NCBI GenBank assembly: GCA_029255105.1 | Contig: JAQWWH010000031.1 | Coordinates: 26,716-90,715, forward strand | Direction of reading: 5' to 3' | DNA from: Flavimaricola sp. | GTDB lineage: Bacteria; Pseudomonadota; Alphaproteobacteria; Rhodobacterales; Rhodobacteraceae | DNA: 64,000 nucleotides | Shown: piece by piece, positions 1 through 9,530 of the stretch | Numbering within the stretch: position 1 is the first letter of the stretch | Layout of the letters: each line of letters starts with the position of its first letter | Made by a program: the position numbers and the translations under genes | The notes under the pieces: model-generated | Seen by the model: only the letters and a program-made list of their open reading frames with translations | What the model was told of the DNA's origin: nothing | Database searches by the model: none

Positions 1-502
1 GGGCGTAGCTGATCGATCCGAGGAAAAAGATCTGCTCGCCGCGGCCAATCTCAAGCCGGACAACAGCTCCAAGGTCGGCCCGAAAGATCACCCAAACGGC
101 CCCAAGGGCCCCGATCGCCAAGGCCAGTGTCATGCGCCGGGTCAACCGCTGGCGCAGCAACAGCCAACCAAAGCCGGCAGACATGACCGGTACAAGGGTA
201 AAGAGCGCCGATGTATTGATCGGAGAGGCCGTCTTGAGCGCCTCGAACATGGTGACAAAGTAGCAGCCGAAGAACCCGCCCAGCAGAACGTATCGCCAGG
301 GCGCGCGGAAGCTTGACGCCGAGACACCGCCCATGATCAGGCCCGCCCCACCGATCATTGCCGCCGCCAGCCAGAACCGCGCTGCATTCATTGCCACCGG
401 AGCAATTTCATTGGCGGCCAGCGCACCAAGGGAAAACGAGCCTGCAACGCAGACCGAAAAGGCCAGCATGGCCAGGTGTCCGATGGCTTGGGTTCGGTTC
501 AA
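1..502 (-). CDS. DMT/EamA family transporter, partial (3' end outside window)
   Basis: Reverse-strand reading gives ...MLAFSVCVAGSFSLGALAANEIAPVAMNAARFWLAAAMIGGAGLIMGG...LLGGFFGCYFVTMFEALKTASPINTSALFTLVPVMSAGFGWLLLRQRLTRRMTLALAIGALGAVWVIFRADLGAVV..., an EamA-type repeat. Not in the ORF track because it is open at the edge. Confidence 0.85.
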   Translation of the reverse strand, partial: MNRTQAIGHLAMLAFSVCVAGSFSLGALAANEIAPVAMNAARFWLAAAMIGGAGLIMGGVSASSFRAPWRYVLLGGFFGCYFVTMFEALKTASPINTSALFTLVPVMSAGFGWLLLRQRLTRRMTLALAIGALGAVWVIFRADLGAVVRLEIGRGEQIFFLGSISYA

Positions 503-512
503 TTCAGGCCCC

Positions 513-1415
513 TCAACAGGTCCACCCCTTCGCCGCGTCCTTCAGATAGGTCAGAAACGCCTGAACCTTTGGGGTCCGATGCAGGTCGACATGAGTCACC
601 AGCCAAAGCGGGACTGACCACTCCGGCTGGGCCGGAAGCACCTCGACCAGATCGTCAATCAACGATGCCTCCCAGACCGGGACGAAACCGATGCCCGCCC
701 CATACAGGATCGCGTCACGCATGCTTTGGTTGTCCATCGTCCGATAGGTGATCCTTGCGGCAGGCGCGTGTGCCACCAGCCAGCGGTTGAACGGGGCCCG
801 GCTGTTGTCGTTTTCATGGCCTACGAAGGAGTGGTTCGCAAAGTCATCGACGTCCTTTGGCAGCCCGTGGCGTTCGACATAGCCGCGCGACGCCGCCAAT
901 GTCATGTTCTGCACGAAAAACGGCTGGACCACGTTGTCCGGCTGATCGGGGGCAGCACCTGCGCGAATAGCAACATGGGCCTCGCCATATTCAAGGCGAA
1001 ACAAGCGGTCCCCGGTCAAAAAGCGCACCACGAGGCCCGGATGATCCTGCTGGAACCGGGCCATCACCGGCGTCAGCAATGGCGAAAAGCCCACGAGAGA
1101 CGTCACCAGCAACTCGCCCGAGATGCCTTCGCCCTGCCCGCGGATGCGCCCGGCAAGCTGGGTGAACTGGTCGTCCGTCGCCTGCGCCACCAGCAACAGA
1201 TCCGCCCCCGCTTCGGTCGCGGTATAGCCACGGGCATGACGCTGGAACAGCTTGACACCGAGTTGGGCCTCCAAGGCATCAATATGTCGGATGACGGTTG
1301 CATGATGAACGCCCAGCACCTCGGCCGCACCGCTGACGGTCCCCATCCGGGCCACCTGATAGGCCGTCCTGATTTCGTCCCAGCTATCCATGAGCGCCCT
1401 CGGGTCTTGGTGCAT
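513..1415 (-). CDS. LysR family transcriptional regulator
   Basis: N-terminal wHTH (WDEIRTAYQVARMGTVSGAAEVLGVHHATVIRHIDALEAQLGVKLFQRHARGYTATEAG) followed by a substrate-binding domain. Confidence 0.93.
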   Translation of the reverse strand: MHQDPRALMDSWDEIRTAYQVARMGTVSGAAEVLGVHHATVIRHIDALEAQLGVKLFQRHARGYTATEAGADLLLVAQATDDQFTQLAGRIRGQGEGISGELLVTSLVGFSPLLTPVMARFQQDHPGLVVRFLTGDRLFRLEYGEAHVAIRAGAAPDQPDNVVQPFFVQNMTLAASRGYVERHGLPKDVDDFANHSFVGHENDNSRAPFNRWLVAHAPAARITYRTMDNQSMRDAILYGAGIGFVPVWEASLIDDLVEVLPAQPEWSVPLWLVTHVDLHRTPKVQAFLTYLKDAAKGWTC

Positions 1416-1545
1416 TTTTCAACATAAGTAGGTCTATTTTCGATAGTTGCGTTCGCTAAGGCGGAAAGTCAATTTCTCTTTCAGCGGAAGCCGGTCGGTC
1501 ATGACCAGCCCCAATTCGCGGTAACTTACGTTGAAAGGAATTCAC

Positions 1546-1899
1546 ATGAACAGTGCCACGCGGTATGTATTTCTCGGGATCAAGGTCCTGCTTAGCCTCG
1601 CCTTCCTTGGGGCAGGTCTATCCAAGCTTGCTGGGGTCGAGATGATGGTCCAAACCTTCGACGGCATCGGCATCGGGCAGTGGTTTCGGTACCTCACCGG
1701 CCTGATCGAGGTTGGCAGCGTCGTCCTCCTCTGGGTGCCCGGATTTCAGGCCATCGGCGCGGGTCTTCTGGTCTGCACGATGATCGGAGCGGTCTTGTCC
1801 CACATCCTGATCCTCGGACCCTCTGCAGTTCCCGCGATCGTCCTGGGCGTTCTGGCCGGCGCGATCCTCTACCAGAACCGCGCCCAACTGGCCCGCTAG
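1546..1899 (+). CDS. DoxX family membrane protein
   Basis: Short four-TM protein: MNSATRYVFLGIKVLLSLAFLGAGLSKLAGVEMMVQTFDGIGIGQWFRYLTGLIEV... Confidence 0.8.
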   Translation: MNSATRYVFLGIKVLLSLAFLGAGLSKLAGVEMMVQTFDGIGIGQWFRYLTGLIEVGSVVLLWVPGFQAIGAGLLVCTMIGAVLSHILILGPSAVPAIVLGVLAGAILYQNRAQLAR

Positions 1900-2094
1900 G
1901 CCTTGCAGGCTTGACTCCCGGGGTCACCCGGGGGTAATTGCCCCCAACTTCCGGATTGCGCGAGCTATCCGGTCCCCTGCCAGGTCAGGGGATCGCCCCC
2001 CGTCAGCGCTGTTGCGCCCACGGGGGCGATTGGCATTTTGGGCAGGCCTTGCTTATCTGGGTCAGAACGGCAATGGCACGAAGGAGCCTTGGAG

Positions 2095-3585
2095 ATGTTT
2101 GAAAATCTGTCCGAACGCCTTTCCGGCGTATTCGACCGCCTGACCAAGCAAGGCGCCCTGTCCGAAGACGACGTCAAGACGGCCCTGCGCGAGGTACGGG
2201 TGGCCCTGCTCGAGGCCGACGTGTCGCTGCCTGTCGCGCGCGATTTCGTGGCCGCGGTACAGGCCAAGGCAACCGGACAGGCCGTGACCAAGTCGATCAC
2301 CCCCGGCCAGCAAGTCGTCAAGATCGTCCACGATGCGCTCGTCGATACGCTGACCGGCGACAGCGATCCCGGCGACCTCAAGATCGACACCCCGCCTGCT
2401 CCGATCCTGATGGTCGGCCTGCAAGGTTCGGGCAAGACGACATTCACCGGCAAACTGGCCAAGCGGCTCAAGGAACGCGAAGGCAAGCGGGTGCTCATGG
2501 CCTCGCTCGACATTTATCGCCCGGCCGCCATGGAACAGCTGCAGATCCTGGGCGCCCAGATCGGGGTCGACACCCTGCCCATCGTCAAAGGGGAAACAGC
2601 CCTCCAGATCGCCAAACGGGCGCGGACGCAAGCCGCCATGGGCGGCTACGACGTCTACCTTCTGGACACCGCCGGTCGGCTCCAGATCGACGAGGCGCTG
2701 ATGGCCGAGGTCCAGCAGGTCCGCGATGCCGTCTCCCCGCGCGAGACGCTTCTGGTGGTTGATGGCCTGACCGGCCAAGTGGCTGTCGAAGTGGCGCAGG
2801 AATTCGACGCCAAGATCGGCGTCTCGGGGGTCGTGCTCACCCGGATGGACGGCGACGGTCGCGGCGGCGCGGCGCTCTCAATGCGGGCGATCACCGGCAA
2901 GCCGATCCGCTTCGTCGGTGTCGGCGAAAAACTCGACGCGCTGGAAACCTTTGAACCCTCGCGCATCGCCGGCCGAATCCTTGGCATGGGCGATATCGTG
3001 GCCCTTGTTGAAAAGGCGCAGGAAACCATCGAGGCCGAACAGGCCGAACGGATGATGCGGCGCTTCCAGAAGGGTCAGTTCAACATGAACGACCTCAGGA
3101 TGCAGCTTGAACAGATGCTCAAGATGGGCGGCATGGAAGGGATGATGGGCATGATGCCCGGCGCCCAGAAGATGAAAAGCCAGATGGACGCGGCGGGCTT
3201 TGACGATTCCATCCTGCGCCGCCAGATCGCCCTGATCAACTCAATGACCAAGCGGGAAAGGGCCCAGCCTGACATCCTCGCCGCCTCGCGCAAAAAGCGG
3301 ATCGCCAAGGGCGCAGGCCTCGAAGTGTCCGAGCTGAACAAGCTGATCAAACAGCACCGCCAGATGGCGGACATGATGAAGAAGATGGGCAAGATGGGCA
3401 AAGGCGGCATGCTCAAAAAGGCCATGGGCGGCATGTTCGGCAAAACCCCCGGCGCCGACGAGATTGCCGCCGCTCAGGCCCAGCTGGGTCAGGCCGGAAA
3501 ACTGCCCGGCGGTCTCGCCGGTCTTGGTCAAAAGGGGGGCATGCAGCTTCCCTCAGGCCTCTCGGGCTTTGGCAAGAAGAAATGA
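2095..3585 (+). CDS. ffh: signal recognition particle protein Ffh
   Basis: NG GTPase domain (VGLQGSGKTTFTGKLAKRL, DTAGRLQIDE, TRMDGDGRGGAALS) plus a Met-rich M domain. Confidence 0.98.
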   Translation: MFENLSERLSGVFDRLTKQGALSEDDVKTALREVRVALLEADVSLPVARDFVAAVQAKATGQAVTKSITPGQQVVKIVHDALVDTLTGDSDPGDLKIDTPPAPILMVGLQGSGKTTFTGKLAKRLKEREGKRVLMASLDIYRPAAMEQLQILGAQIGVDTLPIVKGETALQIAKRARTQAAMGGYDVYLLDTAGRLQIDEALMAEVQQVRDAVSPRETLLVVDGLTGQVAVEVAQEFDAKIGVSGVVLTRMDGDGRGGAALSMRAITGKPIRFVGVGEKLDALETFEPSRIAGRILGMGDIVALVEKAQETIEAEQAERMMRRFQKGQFNMNDLRMQLEQMLKMGGMEGMMGMMPGAQKMKSQMDAAGFDDSILRRQIALINSMTKRERAQPDILAASRKKRIAKGAGLEVSELNKLIKQHRQMADMMKKMGKMGKGGMLKKAMGGMFGKTPGADEIAAAQAQLGQAGKLPGGLAGLGQKGGMQLPSGLSGFGKKK

Positions 3586-3588
3586 CAT

Positions 3589-3624
3589 GCCCTTCGCTTT
3601 GTCCCAAATACTCCCGCCGGAGGC
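3589..3624. repeat. 36-nt dispersed repeat, copy 1
   Basis: gcccttcgctttgtcccaaatactcccgccggaggc, near identical to 19005..19040 (one mismatch). Confidence 0.8.
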
Positions 3625-3727
3625 TGTGCTCCGCCATAGCCGTCCTGCGGCTTGGGCAGGGCGATCACGCACCGCTGGCAGAAACCGGTGTCGCGCGGCA
3701 GCGCGGCCTTTTAAAGGCCGACATCAC

Positions 3728-4237
3728 ATGACGGCCATCCCCACACTCACCACCGCGCGCCTTGTCCTCCGGCCACCCCTTGCGGCGGATTTCGAGGCCT
3801 ACGCTCCGATGATGGCCAGCGAACGGGCCCGTTTCATGGGCGGCCCCTTTGACCGGAAGACCGCCTGGGGGATGTTCTGCCATGACACGGCTGGATGGTC
3901 CCTTTTCGGGATGGGGTCACTGATGGTTGTCGACCGGGCGTCCGGCACGATCCTGGGTCAGGTCGGCATCAACCACGGCCCGTTCTTCCCCGAGCCAGAG
4001 CTGGGCTGGATGCTCTACGACGGGCAGGAAGGCAAAGGCTACGCGACCGAGGCTGCAGGCGCGCTGCGCGACTGGGCCTTTGCTACAACGCAGCTGGCCT
4101 CCCTCGTCAGCTATGTCGATGCGGGCAATCTTGCGTCGCGCAAGGTTGCCGAACGCCTTGGCGGCCAACTCGACCCGACGGCAGAACGGCAGGATCCGGA
4201 AGATCTGGTTTACCGGCACCTGCGGGGGCACAAATGA
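3728..4237 (+). CDS. GNAT family N-acetyltransferase (RimJ/RimL-like), copy 1 of 5
   Basis: MTAIPTLTTARLVLRPPLAADFEAYAPMMASERARFMGGPF...; stop overlaps the next start (ATGA). Confidence 0.9.
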   Translation: MTAIPTLTTARLVLRPPLAADFEAYAPMMASERARFMGGPFDRKTAWGMFCHDTAGWSLFGMGSLMVVDRASGTILGQVGINHGPFFPEPELGWMLYDGQEGKGYATEAAGALRDWAFATTQLASLVSYVDAGNLASRKVAERLGGQLDPTAERQDPEDLVYRHLRGHK

Positions 4238-4740
4238 TCCCGACGCTCATAACCCCCCGCCTGACGCTTGGCACATTTGAGATGGCCCATTACGAGGCCT
4301 TCGCAGCCTTTGCAGCCTCGCCGAGATCACACTTCCTTGGCGGACCCAGCACGGACAAGCGCGAGGCTTGGGACAGCTGCATGATCCACCTTGGTCATTG
4401 GGTCGCGCGCGGGTATGGCGCCTTCTTCGCGACCGAGACGGCAACAGGCAAACCGGCCGGGCGTTTCTCTATCTGGCACCCGATCACGCTGGACGAGCCG
4501 GAACTGAGCTGGGTGATGTTCGACGGTTTCGAAGGTCAGGGGCTGGCGTCCGAGGGCGCAACGGCCGTGCGCGACTGGGCCGCCGCACAGGGCCTTCCCA
4601 CGCTCGCCTCCTACATCGCCGCCGACAACGATCGGTCCATCGGTCTGGCCCGGCGGCTGGGCTGCACCAAGGAAGGCACCCACACTTATCCAAGCGGCAC
4701 GACAGTTGATGTCTGGCGACACCCGATGGGGGCCGCATGA
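4234..4740 (+). CDS. GNAT family N-acetyltransferase, copy 2 of 5
   Basis: MIPTLITPRLTLGTFEMAHYEAFAAFAASPRSHFLGGPS...; overlaps copies 1 and 3 by ATGA. Confidence 0.9.
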   Translation: MIPTLITPRLTLGTFEMAHYEAFAAFAASPRSHFLGGPSTDKREAWDSCMIHLGHWVARGYGAFFATETATGKPAGRFSIWHPITLDEPELSWVMFDGFEGQGLASEGATAVRDWAAAQGLPTLASYIAADNDRSIGLARRLGCTKEGTHTYPSGTTVDVWRHPMGAA

Positions 4741-5255
4741 GCGAAATGATCCACACCCGCAGGCTGATCCTGCGCCGCCCCGCCCCCCAGGATTGGGAGG
4801 CCGCCCGCGCATTCTCGATGTCAGAGCGGTCGGCAGGCCTTGGCGGCCCGCATACCCTTGGCAAGTCATGGCGGACCTTCGCCTCTGAACTTGGGCATTG
4901 GGAGATTTTTGGCTATGGCATGTGGGCCGTCACCCTGCGCGGCGAAGATACGGCCATCGGCCTTGTTGGTCCCTGGACCCCGCCCGACTGGCCCGAGACC
5001 GAGATTGGCTGGATGATCCTGGCCGACGATCTTGAAGGCACCGGCATCGCGACCGAGGCAGCAAAGGCAGCCATCACCCACGCCTGGGATGTCCTGAAAT
5101 GGGACACGATCGTCAACTATATCGCCCCGGGGAACACCCGATCGATCCGGCTTGCGGAAAAGCTGGGTGCCGTGCTCGACCCCGATGCACCGCAACCAAA
5201 ACCGGACGAACACACCCTCGTTTACCGTCATACAAAGCCGGAGGCAGAGGCATGA
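4737..5255 (+). CDS. GNAT family N-acetyltransferase, copy 3 of 5
   Basis: MSEMIHTRRLILRRPAPQDWEAARAFSMSERSAGLGGPH... Confidence 0.9.
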   Translation: MSEMIHTRRLILRRPAPQDWEAARAFSMSERSAGLGGPHTLGKSWRTFASELGHWEIFGYGMWAVTLRGEDTAIGLVGPWTPPDWPETEIGWMILADDLEGTGIATEAAKAAITHAWDVLKWDTIVNYIAPGNTRSIRLAEKLGAVLDPDAPQPKPDEHTLVYRHTKPEAEA

Positions 5256-5764
5256 TCCCCGTCCTGACCACCGACCGGCTGACCCTGCGCGCCCCGCGAG
5301 TGGAGGACTTTGCCGCCTATGCCGGGTTCCGCGCCTCGCCCCGCACCGTCACCGTCGGCGGGCCGTTCAACGAACGTCAGGCGTTCCAACAGCTCTGCGC
5401 CATCCTGGGCCATTGGCATCTGCGCGGCTTTGGTCGCTGGATGATCGCCGACCGGAACACCGACGTACCGATGGGCATTGTCGGTCTTTATCATCCCGAA
5501 GGCTGGCCGGAACCGGAACTGGCCTGGTCCGTCTTTGACGGGGCAGAAGGCAAGGGCGTTGCCTACGAGGCCGCATTGGCCGCCCGCGCCCATGCCTATG
5601 ACGCGCTGCAAATGCCGCCGCTCGCCAGCCTGGTCGACCCGACCAACGCCCGCTCGGTCGCCCTGGCCCGGCGGATGGGCTGCACGCCCGAAGGAACCTA
5701 CGACCATCCCGACCATGGGACGCTGCACATCTGGCGCCACCCCAAAGAGGAGCGCCCGTCATGA
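5252..5764 (+). CDS. GNAT family N-acetyltransferase, copy 4 of 5
   Basis: MIPVLTTDRLTLRAPRVEDFAAYAGFRASPRTVTVGGPF... Confidence 0.9.
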   Translation: MIPVLTTDRLTLRAPRVEDFAAYAGFRASPRTVTVGGPFNERQAFQQLCAILGHWHLRGFGRWMIADRNTDVPMGIVGLYHPEGWPEPELAWSVFDGAEGKGVAYEAALAARAHAYDALQMPPLASLVDPTNARSVALARRMGCTPEGTYDHPDHGTLHIWRHPKEERPS

Positions 5765-6333
5765 CACTTGCACCCTGGGAAGCCCGGCCCGAAGGTCAGG
5801 CCGCCGTCGCGGTTGAGCGGATCGGGCAGTCCCTGCCCCGCATCGCCACCGACCGCACCTCGCTGCGCGGCCCTTATATGGAAGATTTCGATATCTATGC
5901 AGATATCGTCTGTTCCGAGCGTGGTCGCTTTGTCGGTGGCCCGATGACGCGGGACGAGGCCTGGGATGACTTTCTTCAAATGACAGCCAGTTGGCTGCTT
6001 CGCGGTGCGGGCCTCTGGACGGTCGAACTGCAACGGGACCGGTCGGTGCTGGGCTTTGTCGTCCTCAACCACGAGCGGGGCGACCCGGAACCAGAGCTTG
6101 GCTTTATCTTCACTCCAGAGGCCGAAGGGCACGGTTATGCCTTTGAGGCGGCCCGCTCTGCCCGAAACAATGCCTACTACGCTTTGGGCTGGGACACGCT
6201 GGTCAGCTACATCGACCCAGAAAATACCCGGTCGGTAAAGTTGGCCGAGCGGTTGGGCGCCCTGCGCGATCCGTCGGGCGACTTTGAAGGCGCCGCCTGC
6301 TACCGCTACCCCCGGCCGGAGCCAGAACTATGA
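5761..6333 (+). CDS. GNAT family N-acetyltransferase, copy 5 of 5
   Basis: ...RIATDRTSLRGPYMEDFDIYADIVCSERGRFVGGPMTRDEAWDDF... Confidence 0.88.
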   Translation: MTLAPWEARPEGQAAVAVERIGQSLPRIATDRTSLRGPYMEDFDIYADIVCSERGRFVGGPMTRDEAWDDFLQMTASWLLRGAGLWTVELQRDRSVLGFVVLNHERGDPEPELGFIFTPEAEGHGYAFEAARSARNNAYYALGWDTLVSYIDPENTRSVKLAERLGALRDPSGDFEGAACYRYPRPEPEL

Positions 6334-6411
6334 CGCGCCGTTTGACCATAGGCCCATGGGACCCGGTCTGGTGCAAAACCATGCCTCTTAATCGCCATTC
6401 CGGAGACATTC

Positions 6412-6708
6412 ATGACTGACCCTGTCGCCCTCGCAGCCGACCTTCTGAAGGGACACCGCGAAAGCATTGACCGCCTTGACGCGATCCTTGTCTTTACGCT
6501 GGCCGAGCGGTTCAAACACACCCAATCCGTCGGGCGGCTTAAGGCCGAACACGACCTGCCGCCGTCGGACCCTGTCCGGGAAGAGGCGCAGATTGCCCGG
6601 CTCACCGATCTTGCGAAGCAGGCCGACCTCGACCCTGAATTCGCCAAGAAGTTTCTGGCCTTCGTGATCCAGGAAGTCATCAAACACCACGAAACCCACC
6701 AGGCGTAG
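6412..6708 (+). CDS. chorismate mutase
   Basis: AroQ-type helical protein: HRESIDRLDAILVFTLAERFKHTQSVGRLKAEHDLPPSDPVREEAQIARL. Confidence 0.88.
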   Translation: MTDPVALAADLLKGHRESIDRLDAILVFTLAERFKHTQSVGRLKAEHDLPPSDPVREEAQIARLTDLAKQADLDPEFAKKFLAFVIQEVIKHHETHQA

Positions 6709-6762
6709 GGGGAGACCCCCGCTACCCCTACACCACCCATTGCCATCTAAGGAGACATTACC

Positions 6763-7155
6763 ATGGCCATGAAAATCCGGCTCGCCCGTGGCGGCTCGAA
6801 AAAGCGCCCTCACTACGCAATCGTTGCAGCCGACAGCCGCATGCCGCGCGACGGCCGCTTCATCGAGAAGCTGGGCACTTACAACCCGCTTCTGCCCAAA
6901 GACAGCGAAGAGCGCGTAAAGATGGACGTCGAAAAGGTCCAGGCCTGGATCGCCAAAGGCGCCCAGCCCACCGACCGCGTCGCCCGCATGCTTGAGGCCG
7001 CTGGCGTTCTGCCCAAGAAAGAGCGTGCAAACCTCAAGAAGGGTGAGCCCGGCAAGGCCGCCAAAGATCGCGCCGAGAAGAAGGCCGCTCGCGACGCAGC
7101 CCCCGCCGAGGAAGCCCCGGCCGAAGCAGCCGCAGAAGAAGCCGCTGCCGAGTAA
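6763..7155 (+). CDS. rpsP: 30S ribosomal protein S16
   Basis: [44 protein letters not shown]; alpha-type Ala/Glu/Lys-rich C-terminal tail. Confidence 0.98.
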   Translation: MAMKIRLARGGSKKRPHYAIVAADSRMPRDGRFIEKLGTYNPLLPKDSEERVKMDVEKVQAWIAKGAQPTDRVARMLEAAGVLPKKERANLKKGEPGKAAKDRAEKKAARDAAPAEEAPAEAAAEEAAAE

Positions 7156-7218
7156 ACAGTTCCATCCGGGGGCCCATAGCCGGGCCCCCGGACCACTCAT
7201 TCACATGACAGGCACACA

Positions 7219-7725
7219 ATGAGCCAGGACAAGATCGTCGTCGGGGCCATATCGGGCGCTTTTGGCGTTCATGGAGATGTGCGCCTGAAATCCTTTTGCG
7301 CCGATCCGGAGGCCATCGCTGACTACGCCCCGCTGACCACCGAGGACGGCAAGGTCTTTCCCAAGCTTGTCATCGTCGGCCAGACGACCAATGCACTGGT
7401 CGCCCGGATCGAAGGCGTGAGCAGCAAGGAAGCCGCCGATGCCCTCAAGGGCGTGACCCTGATGGCCGGGCGCGACAAGCTGCCGTCCCTTTCCGATGAT
7501 GAATTCTACCATGCCGATCTGATCGGATTGGCAGTCCATGACACCGGCGGCACCCTTTTGGGCCATGTCAAAGATGTGCTGAACCACGGTGCGTCAGACA
7601 TCCTTGAGGTTCAGGGGCCTGACTTGAAGGCCACGGTCCTTCTCCCGTTTACCCAACGCGCTGTCCCAACGGTCGATCTTGCAGCAGGGCGTATCGTGGC
7701 GGACCCACCAGAGGGGCTTTTCTGA
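7219..7725 (+). CDS. rimM: ribosome maturation factor RimM
   Basis: [23 protein letters not shown]... with a PRC-barrel-like C-terminus; lies between rpsP and trmD. Confidence 0.95.
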   Translation: MSQDKIVVGAISGAFGVHGDVRLKSFCADPEAIADYAPLTTEDGKVFPKLVIVGQTTNALVARIEGVSSKEAADALKGVTLMAGRDKLPSLSDDEFYHADLIGLAVHDTGGTLLGHVKDVLNHGASDILEVQGPDLKATVLLPFTQRAVPTVDLAAGRIVADPPEGLF

Positions 7726-7789
7726 ACCCCAGACTTGCATCGTGGACCGACGCGCCCCACTCTAAAGACGGTCTTGTCTGTAGGTTTCG

Positions 7790-8638
7790 ATGTCCCCACA
7801 CCGTCCCCGACGTATTCTGATCCATCCGGGCTTTCACAAGACCGGGACAAGTTCGATCCAGCATTTTCTCTGGGTGAACAGACGCAATCTGCGGGACCAT
7901 TTGGCGACCCTCCAATTGCGCCACCTCAAACCTGTTGCCCAGCTTTGCATGCGTTTCGCACGCAGCCGCAATCCGTTGCTGTTGTCCGATCTCGTCGAAG
8001 TGCTGGATGAGGCCCTATCGCTAGAAGACCTGTCGCCAGAGGCAAATGACCCCCGCGACATAGTAGTCAGCTGCGAGGCATTGTCCGGTCATTGCCCCAG
8101 CTGGCCGGGCGTGATGGACTATGGGACGGCACCCTATACCGTCTCTGTCGTGGCAGGATATTTTGCCGAACGGTTCCCGGGCGCTGAAATCGTCGTAGTC
8201 TACTCAACCAGAGAGCCGGAACCATGGCTCCACAGTGCATGGGGGCATCATTTGCTTGGCCAGAGGTTGCGTGCCGGGTTTGAGGAATGGGCCCCGATCT
8301 ATCGGCCTGCATCTGACCTGCAAAGTGTCGTGTCAGACGTCGCCGGCGCCATTGCGCCCCATCAGGTCTTTACCCTGCCGCTGGAGGAAAGCAGAACCCA
8401 CCCGAAGGGACCAGGCGGCGCCTTGCTGGAATTGATCGACCTGCCTGCTGAAGTGCGCGACCAATTGACCCCGGTTGGTCAGGGCAACACAGGTCCGCCC
8501 CCAGACCTGATATCCGAGTATCTTGCCCTGAACCGATCGGCGCTGACAGATGCCGACGTCAGGACCCGCAAGGCCGCCCTGTTAGAAGAATACAAGGTCG
8601 GTGGTTGGGCTCCGCCCGCCGACCCGACAGCAGGCTAG
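7790..8638 (+). CDS. sulfotransferase-like protein
   Basis: RRILIHPGFHKTGTSSIQHFLWVNR (5'-phosphosulfate-binding-like loop); paralogue of the next gene. Confidence 0.65.
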   Translation: MSPHRPRRILIHPGFHKTGTSSIQHFLWVNRRNLRDHLATLQLRHLKPVAQLCMRFARSRNPLLLSDLVEVLDEALSLEDLSPEANDPRDIVVSCEALSGHCPSWPGVMDYGTAPYTVSVVAGYFAERFPGAEIVVVYSTREPEPWLHSAWGHHLLGQRLRAGFEEWAPIYRPASDLQSVVSDVAGAIAPHQVFTLPLEESRTHPKGPGGALLELIDLPAEVRDQLTPVGQGNTGPPPDLISEYLALNRSALTDADVRTRKAALLEEYKVGGWAPPADPTAG

Positions 8639-8644
8639 CGGCAG

Positions 8645-9478
8645 ATGCCCCAACCCCAAAGTCGCCGACGGATCATCGTCCATGGCGGCTTTCACAAGAC
8701 AGGCACATCCTCGATCCAGGCGGCACTTAATCAGAACGGTCCGCTGATCTGGCCGCACTACGCGCTCGTCCTGCCCGGCCGCATTCCTGACGTTCTGAAA
8801 GCGGCCACCTTTCAATCGCGCATAGGCGACCCGTTCTCCCTGTCCGAATACGCCTTTAGGCTGCAGACGTTTCTTGGAACGCTGGTTCTTGGCCGAAAGC
8901 GCAGGCTTTGTATAAGCGCAGAGGATCTCTGCGGTTTGATCCCGGGCCGCAACGGTCAAGATGGCTATACGGCCGCGCCAGAATTGATGGCGACGACCGC
9001 CCGTGTCCTCGAAGAAGTCTGCGGTCCCGAATTTGACATCACGTTTTACCTGTCGCTTCGGCGGTCCGAAGCGTGGCTGCGCAGCACCTACTTTCAGAAC
9101 CTCCGGCGGTCCCGTCTGACAATGGACATGGAAAGCTACGTAGATATTCTTCGACCAAAGGTTGACCTGCAACATTCCGCAGCAGAAATCGCCAAGGCCG
9201 TGGCCCCTCATCGCGTCGTTACAACCTGGCTGGAGGACACAAGCCCCCTGCCGCTGGGTCCAGCAACGCCAATCGTCGACTTGCTGGGCCTGCCCAGAGC
9301 GACAAGAAAGGCGATGACAGCGGCCGGGCCCCGGAATGCAAGCCCAACAAAAGAGATCGTGGACCAGATGTTGGCAATGAACCGTAGCGGTCTTGATGAC
9401 GACTTGCTGATGGCTCGAAAGCTGGCCTTGTGGAACAAACAAAACCTTGAGCAACGACCTCCTACCCTGACGGCCTGA
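8645..9478 (+). CDS. sulfotransferase-like protein
   Basis: RRIIVHGGFHKTGTSSIQAALNQNG; similar in layout and C-terminus (LALWNKQN) to the upstream gene. Confidence 0.65.
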   Translation: MPQPQSRRRIIVHGGFHKTGTSSIQAALNQNGPLIWPHYALVLPGRIPDVLKAATFQSRIGDPFSLSEYAFRLQTFLGTLVLGRKRRLCISAEDLCGLIPGRNGQDGYTAAPELMATTARVLEEVCGPEFDITFYLSLRRSEAWLRSTYFQNLRRSRLTMDMESYVDILRPKVDLQHSAAEIAKAVAPHRVVTTWLEDTSPLPLGPATPIVDLLGLPRATRKAMTAAGPRNASPTKEIVDQMLAMNRSGLDDDLLMARKLALWNKQNLEQRPPTLTA

Positions 9479-9530
9479 CCGGCATAATGGGGACGTTCCC
9501 ATCGGCCCCTACTTGGCGTATGTGGGCGCA

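Noticed and set aside
726-1427. Long plus-strand ORF opposite LysR, and many similar antisense ORFs in the track (for example 17374..18186, 19332..20279, 26072..26992, 50046..51377)
   Set aside because: They are shadows of well supported genes in high-GC DNA, with low-complexity composition and no recognisable domains.
1950-2094. 4.5S/SRP RNA gene upstream of ffh
   Set aside because: The hairpin-rich leader lacks the conserved SRP domain IV loop (GGAA tetraloop with asymmetric bulge), so not called.
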